Program-made: the position numbers and the translations under genes
Shown here: piece by piece, positions 54,397-63,650 of the stretch
How the letters are laid out: each line of letters starts with the position of its first letter
Position numbering within the stretch: position 1 is the stretch's first letter
The notes under the pieces: generated by a model
The model's database searches: none
What the model was told of the DNA's origin: nothing
Seen by the model: the letters and a program-made list of their open reading frames with translations, nothing else
NCBI RefSeq assembly: GCF_036924515.1
Contig: NZ_JAZHRR010000001.1
Coordinates: 7,687,185-7,751,184 of the forward strand
From: Bradyrhizobium sp. AZCC 1610
GTDB taxonomy: Bacteria; Pseudomonadota; Alphaproteobacteria; Rhizobiales; Xanthobacteraceae
DNA length: 64,000 nt
Direction: 5' to 3'

Positions 54397-55059
54397 ATGA
54401 AAGTTCTTATTGTCGACGACCATGCATTGATTCGCGAGGCGTTGCACGCTGTCCTGAAACAACTGAAGCAAGAAGCCGTCATATTTGAAGCTTCGAACAG
54501 CCGTCAGGCAATGCACATAGTCGAGGAACATCCCGACATCAGCCTCATTTTACTTGATATCAATTTGCCGGATCGAGATGGCTTCTCTGTCCTCCGCGAA
54601 CTGCGAGACCGCTATCCGACCATTGCTATCATCATTCTTTCGTCCTCGGATGATCAAGACACAGTCAAGCGCGCTTTCAAACTTGGCGCTCTGGGTTTCA
54701 TCCCGAAAACTACCAAACGAGAGGTCATGCTTAACGCCATTAAGTTAGTGTTCTCCGGCGGTATTTACATTCCCTCGGAAATTCTGGAGGAAGCAACGTC
54801 TCCGCGGCTTACAAACGAGCTAGCGACGCGCGACTCTCTTAAAGGTCTCGGGTTGACCGATCGGCAGATTGAAGTGCTTGCGCTCCTGATGAAGGGAAAA
54901 AGCAACAAGGTCATTGCCAAGACCCTCAATATGGCAGTGCCGACAGTGAAGAACCACATCACGGTCGTTCTCAAGGCGCTCGGCGTAACGAGCCGCACCG
55001 AGGCAGTAATAAAAGTAGGAAAAATGGGCTGGGAATCGTCGCCGAAATCTGAATCATAA
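54397..55059 (+). CDS. LuxR/NarL-type response regulator
   Basis: This 220-residue two-domain regulator has a receiver domain with the acidic pair VDD (7-8), phospho-acceptor Asp54 in ILLDINLP and Lys104 in FIPKTT. Its LuxR-type helix-turn-helix is at residues 155-215 (LTDRQIEVLALLMKGKSNKVI and VPTVKNHI). ATG 54397 has GGAGAG upstream. It is convergent with the hybrid histidine kinase, their ends overlapping by 6 bases, which suggests the kinase is its partner. Confidence 0.92.
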   Translation: MKVLIVDDHALIREALHAVLKQLKQEAVIFEASNSRQAMHIVEEHPDISLILLDINLPDRDGFSVLRELRDRYPTIAIIILSSSDDQDTVKRAFKLGALGFIPKTTKREVMLNAIKLVFSGGIYIPSEILEEATSPRLTNELATRDSLKGLGLTDRQIEVLALLMKGKSNKVIAKTLNMAVPTVKNHITVVLKALGVTSRTEAVIKVGKMGWESSPKSES

Positions 55060-57159
55060 AGCCGGCCCGGTATCTCTCCTATCGTCATGATCCATAAAGA
55101 GCTCTTGCATGACAGCGCGGAGCCGCATTGGGTCGACAGGCTTGTGCAGTAAAACGTATCCTCTATCCTTAGCGTCACGTAATGGTTCAGGTGCCGTATC
55201 GCCGCTGATGAGAATAGCTGGAATTGATGAACCAAACGCCGCATTGATTTGTTCAATGGCTCGGATCCCCGTCTTTCCGCTCGCAAGATGATAGTCCGAG
55301 ATTATAAGATCGGGGCGTTGTTGGCGCTCAGCAAGTTGGATAAGTGCCGCTTCGTCGGATCCGGCGGTAAGGACGGAGTATCCCCATTTGCCAAGCAATC
55401 CGCCCGTTCCCTCCTGCACAATTGGGGCATCGGCAATAACAAGAATTACCCTGCCTTCGACCGCAAAGGCTACGGGGTGAGGTGAGTCGACGGGCTCGGT
55501 GGACGTGACGCATTCATCGGCCATCGGAACCAGGATTGCGAATCGCGAACCTCGGCCCACAGTCGAAGCTAAGTCGATTTGATGGTTGAGAAGTAGGCGA
55601 AGCCTGTCGACAATAGCCAAGCCGAGCCCCAGGCCGCCGTACCGGTACCGTTCTGGGGCAGCAAGTTGAAAAAACTCGCCAAAGATATTCTGCTTCTGAT
55701 CCTCAGGAATGCCGGGACCGCTATCCCATACTTCGATACGCAACATTTCACCGCGCCGACGACAGCCGACAATGATCCCGCCGCGCAATGTATAGCGCAC
55801 AGCATTGGATACCAAGTTGAAGAGTATGCGTTCGAGCAGCATGGCGTCGCTCCTCACCCAGGAGTCACTTCGCCTAACGCGTAGACGCAAGCCCTTTGCT
55901 AGCGTTGCCTGATCAAACGTCGTCTCAATTTTTTGCAACAGGCGCGCGATCGGGAATTCAGTCAGTTTGGGTGTAAGGATCCCAGCATCGAGTCTGGACA
56001 TATCCAGGAGCGAATTGAACATTTCATCCATTTCTTTGCGCGTTGCATCGACCAGCTCGATCGTCCTTGTCCTTTCCCCCGATCTGAGCGGCGTGCGCAG
56101 CTGTGCAATAAACAAGCCTAGTGCATGTAATGGCTGCCGCAAATCGTGGCTTGCCATGGCAAGAAAGCGCGATTTTGCTGCATTTGCGAGCTCAAGCTCT
56201 TGCGTACGCTCTGCGACCTTCCGTTCTAGTTCGATCTGCGCGCGGCGCAGACGTTTCTCCCCCTTCTTGCGCACCTCGACGTCGGCGCTCAACAGCAAGC
56301 TTGGAACGGTAATACTGATCAAGAACATCAACACCAGCAGGAATGAAGCGTTGAGATCCGCGGTCGTGAAGGGGCCGCCGCCCGTGAGTGTCCCCCAAAT
56401 CGTGATGCCGGAAAGCACCAGCGCAACCGTTGCGGTGTCACGTGGACCGCGGCGCAGCGCCGCCCACAACATTGGCAGGATCGCAAGAAAACCCAGCGGA
56501 TCTCGGCTCGGCGTTTGCTCGATCAGGGGACTGAAAGCAATGAGTCCAACGGCCGCCGCTGTTGCGAGGACGCCGACCGTCTCCAAAAAGTCATTGCGGT
56601 TGAAAGCATGGAAGTGGCTTGATGCCCAAAGCACGATAACGGGGGCAATGACCAGCGCGCCGGTCACATCTCCCAGCCACCATGTGACCCAGGCGTTCGC
56701 GAAATTCGTCCGTTCGATGTACCCGGCAGTTGCCAGGCTGGTCAGTCCAATGCTGGCGCTGATCGGCGTCGCGATCACGAAGCAAATCAGAGCAAACTTC
56801 GCGACAGAATTTGGCGTCGAAAAAGTATTACATCCGCTCGACCATCGATTGATCAGGTAAGCGCCAACAACCGCTTCAAGAGAGTTGCCGGTAGCAATCG
56901 CAATTGCGGTGGCAACCGAGCCGGCGGTCATCGCATTGGCAATCACCGCCGCCGCGAAAATTGCGGGCCAAGTCCGATATCCCCACAACAGCACCGCCGC
57001 CAGCGCGACACCCGTCGGCGGCCAAATTGGCGTTGCACTGGGATGAAGAGAGGCGAGAGCAAGGCCGGCTTTTGCCAGGGCGAAATAGATCACTCCAATT
57101 GCGACCAGACCGCCGGCATAGCTAGTGCCTCGGCGGAAATTTAACCCGGACCAAGCCAT
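55054..57159 (-). CDS. MASE1-domain hybrid histidine kinase
   Basis: This 701-residue inner-membrane sensor starts at ATG 57159, which avoids overlap with the DUF3551 gene. Residues about 10-295 hold eight membrane segments of MASE1 type, including the PIWPPTGVALAA motif. A coiled linker leads to the HisKA domain with His338 in MASHDLRQPLHALG, the HATPase (N-box NLVSNAVRYT, DSGPGIPE and GGLGLGLAI), and a C-terminal receiver with Asp622 in LIISDYHL. The receiver's acidic pocket is atypical: the usual DD is VIADAP. It probably signals to the neighbouring response regulator. The ligand is unknown. Confidence 0.9.
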   Translation of the reverse strand: MAWSGLNFRRGTSYAGGLVAIGVIYFALAKAGLALASLHPSATPIWPPTGVALAAVLLWGYRTWPAIFAAAVIANAMTAGSVATAIAIATGNSLEAVVGAYLINRWSSGCNTFSTPNSVAKFALICFVIATPISASIGLTSLATAGYIERTNFANAWVTWWLGDVTGALVIAPVIVLWASSHFHAFNRNDFLETVGVLATAAAVGLIAFSPLIEQTPSRDPLGFLAILPMLWAALRRGPRDTATVALVLSGITIWGTLTGGGPFTTADLNASFLLVLMFLISITVPSLLLSADVEVRKKGEKRLRRAQIELERKVAERTQELELANAAKSRFLAMASHDLRQPLHALGLFIAQLRTPLRSGERTRTIELVDATRKEMDEMFNSLLDMSRLDAGILTPKLTEFPIARLLQKIETTFDQATLAKGLRLRVRRSDSWVRSDAMLLERILFNLVSNAVRYTLRGGIIVGCRRRGEMLRIEVWDSGPGIPEDQKQNIFGEFFQLAAPERYRYGGLGLGLAIVDRLRLLLNHQIDLASTVGRGSRFAILVPMADECVTSTEPVDSPHPVAFAVEGRVILVIADAPIVQEGTGGLLGKWGYSVLTAGSDEAALIQLAERQQRPDLIISDYHLASGKTGIRAIEQINAAFGSSIPAILISGDTAPEPLRDAKDRGYVLLHKPVDPMRLRAVMQELFMDHDDRRDTGPAL

Positions 57160-57185
57160 CTGATTTGCTCGTGAGGCACGCGGCG

Positions 57186-57434
57186 TCACCGACGACGCGG
57201 CCTGGCAGGAATTGTCAGGACGGCGGCGTTCGCGAGATAAGGATTGACCCCGCAGTAGGCCGTGCGGCCCGATGCGGTGGCCTGACATTGCTGGTAGCTA
57301 GTGAATCCGCAATCGCCCGCGCCAGCATAGTCGTCGCCTTGCAGGCAATACCGGTACTCGCTAGCCACGACCGGGGCGACGCTGGTTGCGAAGATGGTCG
57401 CAGACGTCGCGAGGGCAAGAAAGAGGGTACGCAT
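57186..57434 (-). CDS. DUF3551 small secreted protein
   Basis: This 82-residue protein starts at ATG 57434 with GGGGGAG upstream. A signal peptide (LFLALATSATIFATSVAPVVA) precedes a short cysteine-containing domain: YRYCLQGDDYAGAGDCGF, QQCQATASG and AYCGVNPY. This four-cysteine pattern is the DUF3551 family, common and often multi-copy in Bradyrhizobium. Function unknown. It lies just upstream of the kinase gene in the same direction. Confidence 0.85.
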   Translation of the reverse strand: MRTLFLALATSATIFATSVAPVVASEYRYCLQGDDYAGAGDCGFTSYQQCQATASGRTAYCGVNPYLANAAVLTIPARPRRR

Positions 57435-57689
57435 TTTTCTCCCCCACATTGAAGTGCCCCAGTTGACGCTGGGACCAACCGTGCGGCGCCGATGTGAACC
57501 GGCTCACATCGGCGGATGCAAATTTTTGAGATCGACCGCGCAGATTGGTAAGGAAGCCTGTCAAGCTCGCGCCAGCAAATCGAGCGACAATCCAACTTAC
57601 CTTGTTGGGCGGGAGCGGTTCTGTGAGGGCATGCGGGCGGGGCGATGTCGGAGATGGGTCACAGGACTAAGCCGCTCGCGCGGTAGGGC

Positions 57690-58285
57690 GCTGCGGCGAG
57701 CCGCCGCGCAGATAATCCTTTCCAGCGTCGTCGTTCTGATAAAGGATCGCAAAGCGCGCATTGGGATTTTTTGCGCGGGCGAAGCGCACCTCGATGCCGG
57801 CTTCCTCGACATAGTTGGGCGCCCAGGGCAGCGCCATCAGCCAGGGTTGATGGGTCGGATCGTTCCATTTCGAGGCGGAGCTGATCAGGAACAGATGCGG
57901 CACCTTGGCGCCGTTGAGATACTTCGCGGTCGCAGAACTCGGCGCGGTGCCCATGGTTCCGAACATGAACGCGACGCCGTCATTCTCGACCAGGCGGCGC
58001 GTTCGCCTCGACCGTCTTCGGCGGCGAGAAGCCATCGTCGAGCGAGACCATGTTGAGCTTGCGTCCGTTGACGCCGCCTTTCTCGTTGACCAGGTCGAAA
58101 TAGGCCGCAAAAGCCTTGCCGGTGACACTGAGCGCCGACGCCGGGCCGCTATATGGCATGATGTTGCCGAACTTGATCTCGGTGTCGGTAATGCCGGGTT
58201 GGTGGGCGGAGGCTGTAGTCGTTGCAGTAAGGGAGAACAGCGCTGCAAAGAGAACGGCGGAGACGAACTTGCTCGATCGGATCAT
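57690..58285 (-). pseudogene. N-terminal half of a branched-chain amino acid-type binding protein, frameshifted
   Basis: The ATG at 58285 with GGGGAGGATG opens onto a signal peptide (FVSAVLFAALFSLTATTTASA) and the first lobe of a LivK-like protein (GITDTEIKFGNIMPYSGPAS). A one-base insertion at about 58002 breaks the frame after KTVEA; the next frame continues RRLVENDGVAFMFGTMGT up to NDDAGKDYLRG, where homology ends. The remainder of the same protein is at 51475-52125. At the junction only about 8 codons are missing. Confidence 0.75.
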
Positions 58286-58497
58286 GCTTCATCCTCCCCG
58301 GCGAATGGCCGCTGACCTCTTATTGGCTTTGAGCCAAGGCTAGGGCATGCTCATTGAGCCGGTCTTGCGTTCAGTTGCTGGACGCGGCATGCGTCGGAAA
58401 ACGACGGGCGCAACAGATTGTCTGCAGATAATGCCAGCCGCTCAACGCAAGTTTGAGCGAGCCAAATCGGGGCATCGTGACTCCGCGGGAGGAAACC

Positions 58498-59652
58498 ATG
58501 CTGGAGCGAACGAAAGTGCAAAGCCCGTTCTACACGGCCGAACACGAAGCGTTCCGCGATGTGATGCGCCGCTTCGTGGCGCGCGAGATCGAGCCCTATG
58601 CCCATGAATGGGACGAGGCCGGCGAGTTTCCGCGCGAGCTTTATCGGAAAGCTTCCGAGATCGGGCTGTTCGGGCTCGGCTTTCCGGAGGAATATGGCGG
58701 TGTCGCCGCCGACCAGTTCATGAAAATCGTGGCATCGCAGGAGTTGGCGCGCGCCGGCGCCGGCGGGATCAGCTCGAGCCTGATGAGCCATACCATCGGT
58801 TCGCCGCCGATCGCGCGGGCCGCGAGGCCTGAGGTCAAGGCCCGGGTGCTGCCGCAGGTGCTGTCGGGTGAGAAGATTTCCGCGCTCGCGATCACCGAGC
58901 CCAGCGGCGGCTCCGACGTCGCCAATCTCCGCACCAAGGCGCGGCGTGACGGCGGCCATTATGTCGTCAGTGGCGAAAAGACTTTCATCACCTCGGGCAT
59001 GCGGGCCGATTACCTGACGGTCGCGGTGCGGACCGGCGGCGAGGGACCGGGCGGGGTTAGCCTGCTCCTGATCGAGGGCGACACGCCGGGCCTGTCGCGC
59101 ACGAAGCTGAAGAAGATGGGCTGGTGGGCGTCCGATACCGCCACGCTGCACTTCGATGAATGCCGGGTGCCGGCCGAAAACCTGATCGGCGAGGAGGGGC
59201 AGGGCTTCAAGATCATCATGCACAATTTCAACAGCGAGCGCATGGGCATGGCTGCGAGCTGCACGGCCTATGCCCGCGTCTGCGTCGAGGAGGCGATTGC
59301 CTATGCCAAGGAGCGCAAGACGTTTGGCAAGCCGATCGCGCAGCATCAGGTCATCAGGCACAAGCTGGTCGACATGGCGCAGAAGGTCGCGGCGTCGCAG
59401 GCGATGCTGGAAATGCTGGCATGGCGGCTCGGGCAAGGCGAAAGCCCCGTCGCCGAAATCTGCATGATGAAGAACCAGGCGACCCAGACCATGGCGTTCT
59501 GCGCCTCCGAGGCGGTGCAGATTTTTGGCGGCGCCGGCTTCATTCGTGGCGTCAAGGTCGAGCGCATCTACCGCGAGGTCAAGGTCAACGCCATCGGCGG
59601 TGGCACTGAGGAGATCATGAAGGATCTCGCCTCAAGGCAGATGGGGTTGTGA
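58498..59652 (+). CDS. acyl-CoA dehydrogenase
   Basis: This 384-residue FAD enzyme of the acyl-CoA dehydrogenase family starts at ATG 58498, with GGGAGGAAACC upstream. Signatures include ALAITEPSGGSDVANLRT and FGKPIAQHQVIRHKL. The usual C-terminal catalytic Glu of medium-chain enzymes (YEGT) is replaced by GGGT. A glutamate in the FNSERMGMAA segment aligns with the base of isovaleryl-CoA and long-chain enzymes (LER), so a branched substrate is plausible. It leads the 58.5-63.5 kb cluster. It is divergent from the split binding-protein gene. Confidence 0.9.
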   Translation: MLERTKVQSPFYTAEHEAFRDVMRRFVAREIEPYAHEWDEAGEFPRELYRKASEIGLFGLGFPEEYGGVAADQFMKIVASQELARAGAGGISSSLMSHTIGSPPIARAARPEVKARVLPQVLSGEKISALAITEPSGGSDVANLRTKARRDGGHYVVSGEKTFITSGMRADYLTVAVRTGGEGPGGVSLLLIEGDTPGLSRTKLKKMGWWASDTATLHFDECRVPAENLIGEEGQGFKIIMHNFNSERMGMAASCTAYARVCVEEAIAYAKERKTFGKPIAQHQVIRHKLVDMAQKVAASQAMLEMLAWRLGQGESPVAEICMMKNQATQTMAFCASEAVQIFGGAGFIRGVKVERIYREVKVNAIGGGTEEIMKDLASRQMGL

Positions 59653-59663
59653 CGTTCTTTCTC

Positions 59664-59776
59664 CGTCATGCCCGGGCAGAAGCGCGAAGCGCGTCTTCGC
59701 GCTAGATGACCCGGGCATCCACGCCTTGCTGCACTGGAAGAAGACGTGGATGGCCGGGACAAGCCCGGCCATGACG
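59664..59776. repeat. interspersed palindromic repeat between the two acyl-CoA dehydrogenase genes
   Basis: It starts cgtcatgcccgggc and ends cggccatgacg, with internal pairs (cccgggc / gatgacccgggc, gccgggac / aagcccggcc). It is a different family from the CCGTCATTGCG elements, and familiar to me from Bradyrhizobium. The frame of the downstream gene is open through it, but the gene proper starts after it. Confidence 0.6.
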
Positions 59777-59809
59777 CAAGTGAAAATACCAATTGGAGCT
59801 TGGCCAAAA

Positions 59810-60961
59810 ATGCTCTTCACCGCCGACCACGACGAACCGCGCCGCGCCTTGCAAAAGTTCATCGCTGCCGAGATCAATCCCTTTGTCGACGAATGGGAGA
59901 AGAACGACATCTTCCCCGCGCATGAGCTGTTCAAGAAGCTCGGCGATCTCGGCTTCCTCGGCCTCAACAAGCCGGTCGAATTCGGCGGCCAGGGGCTCGA
60001 CTACTCCTACGCGCTGATGATGGCGGAAGAACTCGGCGCCATCACTTGCGGCGGCGTGCCGATGGCGATCGGGGTGCAAACCGATATGGCAACGCCCGCG
60101 CTGGCGCGGTTCGGCTCGGATCAAGTGCGGCGCGAGTTTCTTAGCCCCGCGATCGCCGGCGATGCGGTGGCCTGCATCGGTGTCTCGGAGCCGGGCGCCG
60201 GCTCCGATGTCGCCTCGATCAAGACGCAGGCGCGCTCCGATGGCGACGATTACGTCATCAACGGCGGCAAGATGTGGATCACCAACGGCGTGCAGGCCGA
60301 CTGGATCTGTCTGCTCGCCAATACCAGCGACGACCAGGTCCATCGCAACAAGTCGCTGATCTGCGTGCCCATGAAAGCCAAGGGCGTGCAGGTCGCGCGC
60401 AAGCTCGACAAGATGGGCATGCGCTCCTCCGACACCGCGCAGATCTTCTTTGACAATGTCCGGGTGCCGAAGCGCAACCGGATCGGCGAGGAGGGCAAGG
60501 GCTTTACTTACCAGATGGTGCAGTTCCAGGAGGAGCGGCTGTGGGGCGCGGCGGCCTGCCTCAAGGCGCATGAATTCATCATCGCCGAGACGATCGAATA
60601 CACGCGCAATCGAAAGGCGTTCGGAAAGTCGATCCTCGACAACCAGACCGTCCATTTCAAGCTTGCGGAGATGCAGACCGAGGTCGAACTGCTGCGCGCG
60701 CTAATCTACCGCGCCGCCGAGGCGCTGATCGCGGGCGAGGACGTGACGCGGCTTGCGACCATGGCCAAGCTCAAGGCCGGGCGTTTGGGCCGCGAACTCA
60801 CCGATGCCTGCCTGCAGTTCTGGGGCGGCATGGGTTTCATGAACGAGACGCCGGTCAGCCGGGCCTATCGCGACAGCCGCCTGACCTCGATCGGCGGCGG
60901 CGCCGACGAGGTGATGCTGACGGTGCTGTGCAAGATGATGGGCACGCTGCCGAAAAGCTAA
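59810..60961 (+). CDS. acyl-CoA dehydrogenase, AtuD-like
   Basis: This 383-residue FAD enzyme starts at ATG 59810, beyond the repeat. It has CIGVSEPGAGSDVASIKT, FGKSILDNQTVHFKLAEM, and the GGGADEV end lacking the medium-chain catalytic Glu. The likely base is in FQEERLWGAA. The long N-terminal match (FTADHDEP, NPFVDEWEKNDIFP, GAITCGGVPMAIGVQTDM) reminds me of citronellyl-CoA dehydrogenase AtuD. The neighbouring carboxylase would supply the geranyl-CoA carboxylase step of that pathway. The AtuD assignment is from memory and needs alignment. Confidence 0.82.
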   Translation: MLFTADHDEPRRALQKFIAAEINPFVDEWEKNDIFPAHELFKKLGDLGFLGLNKPVEFGGQGLDYSYALMMAEELGAITCGGVPMAIGVQTDMATPALARFGSDQVRREFLSPAIAGDAVACIGVSEPGAGSDVASIKTQARSDGDDYVINGGKMWITNGVQADWICLLANTSDDQVHRNKSLICVPMKAKGVQVARKLDKMGMRSSDTAQIFFDNVRVPKRNRIGEEGKGFTYQMVQFQEERLWGAAACLKAHEFIIAETIEYTRNRKAFGKSILDNQTVHFKLAEMQTEVELLRALIYRAAEALIAGEDVTRLATMAKLKAGRLGRELTDACLQFWGGMGFMNETPVSRAYRDSRLTSIGGGADEVMLTVLCKMMGTLPKS

Positions 60962-60996
60962 TAAGAACAGCCAAGGTAACGACAAGGGAACGCCTG

Positions 60997-61653
60997 ATGA
61001 TCACGCTCTATCACTGCGACGGCGCACGCTCGTTCCGTCCGCTCTGGATGCTGGAAGAGATGGGGCTGCCCTATGAGCTGAAAATGCTGCCGTTTCCGCC
61101 GCGGGTGTTCGCCAAGGAATATCTCGCGATCAATCCGCTCGGCACCATTCCGTTCATGATCGACGGCGAGACCAAAATGACGGAGTCCTCCGGCATCTGC
61201 TATTACCTCGGCACCAAATATGGGCCGTCGCCGCTGGTGGTCGGGATGGATGACCCCGCTTATGGCGCCTTCCTGAACTGGATGTATTTCAGCGACGCTA
61301 CGCTGACCTTTCCGCAAACGCTGGTGCTGAGATACAGCCAGCTCGAACCGGAGGAGCGGCGGAACCCGCAGGTGGCCGGCGATTACACGAAATGGTTCCT
61401 CGGCCGGCTGCGCGCTGTCGAGGCAGCCACCGCGAATGCCGAAACCTTGTGCGCCGGCCGCTTCACCGCGGCCGACATCGTGAACGGCTATGCGCTGCGG
61501 CTGGCGGGCAATATCGGGCTCGCCAGGGATTTCGGCCCCAATGTCGCCGCCTATTGGGCCAGGCTGCAGGAACGCGACGGCTACCAGCGCGCCGTGGCGG
61601 CGGAACGCAAGGCCGGTGTTGAACAGAATGTGGCCCCTCGGATCCGAGCCTGA
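60997..61653 (+). CDS. glutathione S-transferase family protein
   Basis: This 218-residue cytosolic protein starts at ATG 60997 (GGGAAC upstream). It has a thioredoxin-like N-domain (ITLYHCDGARSFRPLW with the catalytic Ser/Cys region, and the cis-Pro GTIPFMID) and the all-helical C-domain ending in YQRAVAAERKAG. It may conjugate or isomerise intermediates of the surrounding pathway. It lies 35 bases after the AtuD-like gene in the same direction, so it is probably co-transcribed. Confidence 0.9.
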   Translation: MITLYHCDGARSFRPLWMLEEMGLPYELKMLPFPPRVFAKEYLAINPLGTIPFMIDGETKMTESSGICYYLGTKYGPSPLVVGMDDPAYGAFLNWMYFSDATLTFPQTLVLRYSQLEPEERRNPQVAGDYTKWFLGRLRAVEAATANAETLCAGRFTAADIVNGYALRLAGNIGLARDFGPNVAAYWARLQERDGYQRAVAAERKAGVEQNVAPRIRA

Positions 61654-61769
61654 AGGGACGCCGATCCAGGCCTTCGAATTAACCTTTCCCGGTCGGTGAC
61701 AGGCACCGAATTTCCGCTATGGTTGACCCCGTCGCAGCGGCCCAAAGAGCCGCGCGAGGAGGACGAACC

Positions 61770-62591
61770 ATGGACGACATCGGCCACAAATCCGGCCATC
61801 TGATGCTGATCACTCCGGAGCGCGTTTTTTACGCGGGCCTGCTCGGCCGCCCGCGGGCGCGCTGCTCGGGCGCGTTCAATATCTATGTCTCGATCGAGGG
61901 CGGGCTGTGGCTCACCACCGCCGATGGCCGCGAGAGCTATGGCGAGATGGTCGCCGTGCTCCCGAACGTCAGGCACACCATTGCCAGCGACCATCGTTCG
62001 GTGCTCAGCATCGTGATCGAGCCGGAGAGCGTTCGCCCCGGTGTGCTCGAAGACCTTGCCAAACGCCTCGCGGGGCCTGAAGGCGAAGTTTTCACCAGCC
62101 GAATCCGCGCCGCCTATCTCGAACTGCGCGAGCATCATGCCGGCGACGAGTTCTCCAGCGCCGAATTCGATACCCTGTGTCTTGGTGAAGCGCTGCCGCG
62201 GCGCGAACTCGATGCCCGCGTGGCGCGCGCGATCGTGCAGATCGGAAAATTCTCCGGCGAGCCGGTGACGGCGGCGAGTTGCGCCACGGAGGCCGGATTG
62301 TCGCCGTCGCGCTTCCTGCATTTGTTCAAGGAAGAAACCGGCATTTCCTTCCGTTCGTTCCGCGCCTGGAAGCGGGCGCGGCATTTGCTGCATTTCGCCA
62401 ACCAGGACATCAACCTTGCGCATCTGGCGCAGGATATCGGCTATCCCGACTCCACGCATTTCAGCCACTCGATCCGCCGCTTCTATGGATTGAAGCCGCG
62501 CGCGATCTTTTCAGGCTCGCGCGATCTGGCGATCTATAGCCACCACCACGCCGCCGCCGACAATAGCGGGTGGACGCAAGAAGCCGGCTGA
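61770..62591 (+). CDS. AraC-family transcriptional regulator
   Basis: This 273-residue regulator starts at ATG 61770, with GAGGAGGACG upstream. The C-terminal AraC helix-turn-helix pair is clear: AASCATEAGLSPSRFLHLFK and NLAHLAQDIGYPDSTHFSHS, then RRFYGLKPRAI. The N-terminal 150 residues form a ligand-binding region of non-arabinose type. It probably controls the surrounding acyl-CoA genes. The open frame upstream to 61719 is rejected for lack of a site. Confidence 0.9.
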   Translation: MDDIGHKSGHLMLITPERVFYAGLLGRPRARCSGAFNIYVSIEGGLWLTTADGRESYGEMVAVLPNVRHTIASDHRSVLSIVIEPESVRPGVLEDLAKRLAGPEGEVFTSRIRAAYLELREHHAGDEFSSAEFDTLCLGEALPRRELDARVARAIVQIGKFSGEPVTAASCATEAGLSPSRFLHLFKEETGISFRSFRAWKRARHLLHFANQDINLAHLAQDIGYPDSTHFSHSIRRFYGLKPRAIFSGSRDLAIYSHHHAAADNSGWTQEAG

Positions 62592-62657
62592 TGCGGGACG
62601 CATGATCGCGCTGGGCATTTTCGCGATCTCTCGCGTCCCGCTTTCGAAGGTTGATCC

Positions 62658-63524
62658 ATGGGCGACAAGGCCGTCATTACCTGCTCGCTGAACGGCGTGC
62701 TGACCGATCCGAAGCAGCACAACGTGCCTGTCACGCCGGAGCAGATGGCGCGCGAGGCCAGGGCTGCCTTCAACGCCGGCGCCAGCATCATGCATATCCA
62801 TCTGCGCCAGCAGGAGCCAAACAAGGGGCATCTGCCGTCCTGGGACGTCAACGTCAGCAAGGAAATCCAGCAGGCGATTCGCGAGGCCTGTCCCGGCGTC
62901 ATCATCAACCACACCACGGGTACGTCAGGTCCCAAATATCACGGCGCGCTCGACTGCGTGCGCGAGACCAGGCCCGAGATTGCGGCCTGCAACGCCGGTT
63001 CTCTAAATTATCTCAAGGTGAAGTCCGACAACACCTGGGCTTGGCCGCCGATGATGTTCGATAATTCGGTCGAGAAGGTGCAGGACTATCTCGACGTGAT
63101 GAAGGAGGCGGGCACGATCCCGGAGTTCGAATGCTTTGATGTCGGCATCGTGCGCTGCGTCGGCATGTACCGGCAGACCGGGATGTACTCCGGACCGCTT
63201 GAGTATAATTTCGTGATGGGCGTCGCGTCCGGCATGCCGGCCGATCCGGACCTGCTGCCGATCCTGTTGAAGCTGAAGCTGCCGGAAGCGCATTGGCAGG
63301 TGACCGCGATCGGCCGCGCCGAAATCTGGCCGCTGCACCAGCGCTGCGCCGATCTCGGCGGCCACCTCCGCACCGGGCTTGAGGACACCTTCTATCTTGC
63401 CGACGGCACCAAGGTGACCTCCAACGGGCAGTTGATCGAAGCTATCGCCGCCTGCGCGCGGCGCGCGGGCCGTGAAATCGCGAGCCCCGCCGAAGCGCGG
63501 CAGATATTTGGGACAAGGCATTAG
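62658..63524 (+). CDS. BKACE-family (3-keto-5-aminohexanoate cleavage-like) enzyme
   Basis: This 288-residue Zn-dependent enzyme belongs to the beta-keto acid cleavage family, which splits beta-keto acids with acetyl-CoA to give acetoacetate and a new CoA ester. The metal site is His46 and His48 in SIMHIHLR, with the glutamate in IGRAEIWPL. ITCSLNGV and NHTTGTSGPK are typical. Many members have unassigned substrates. It fits a degradative cluster with dehydrogenases and a carboxylase. Confidence 0.88.
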   Translation: MGDKAVITCSLNGVLTDPKQHNVPVTPEQMAREARAAFNAGASIMHIHLRQQEPNKGHLPSWDVNVSKEIQQAIREACPGVIINHTTGTSGPKYHGALDCVRETRPEIAACNAGSLNYLKVKSDNTWAWPPMMFDNSVEKVQDYLDVMKEAGTIPEFECFDVGIVRCVGMYRQTGMYSGPLEYNFVMGVASGMPADPDLLPILLKLKLPEAHWQVTAIGRAEIWPLHQRCADLGGHLRTGLEDTFYLADGTKVTSNGQLIEAIAACARRAGREIASPAEARQIFGTRH

Positions 63525-63526
63525 TG

Positions 63527-63637
63527 CCGTCATTGCGAGCGAAGCGAAGCAATCCATCGTGACGCACAAAAAGTATGGATTGCTTCGTCGCTTCGCTCCC
63601 TTGCGCAAACGCTCCGCGTTTGTCGCAGGCAATGACG
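63527..63637. repeat. interspersed repeat (CCGTCATTGCG family)
   Basis: It begins ccgtcattgcgagcgaagcg and ends gcaatgacg, with caatcca / tggattgc pairs inside. It matches the elements at 39159-39280 and 44821-44906. It sits between the BKACE gene and the carboxylase gene. Confidence 0.7.
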
Positions 63638-63650
63638 AGCAGGAGAGTTA

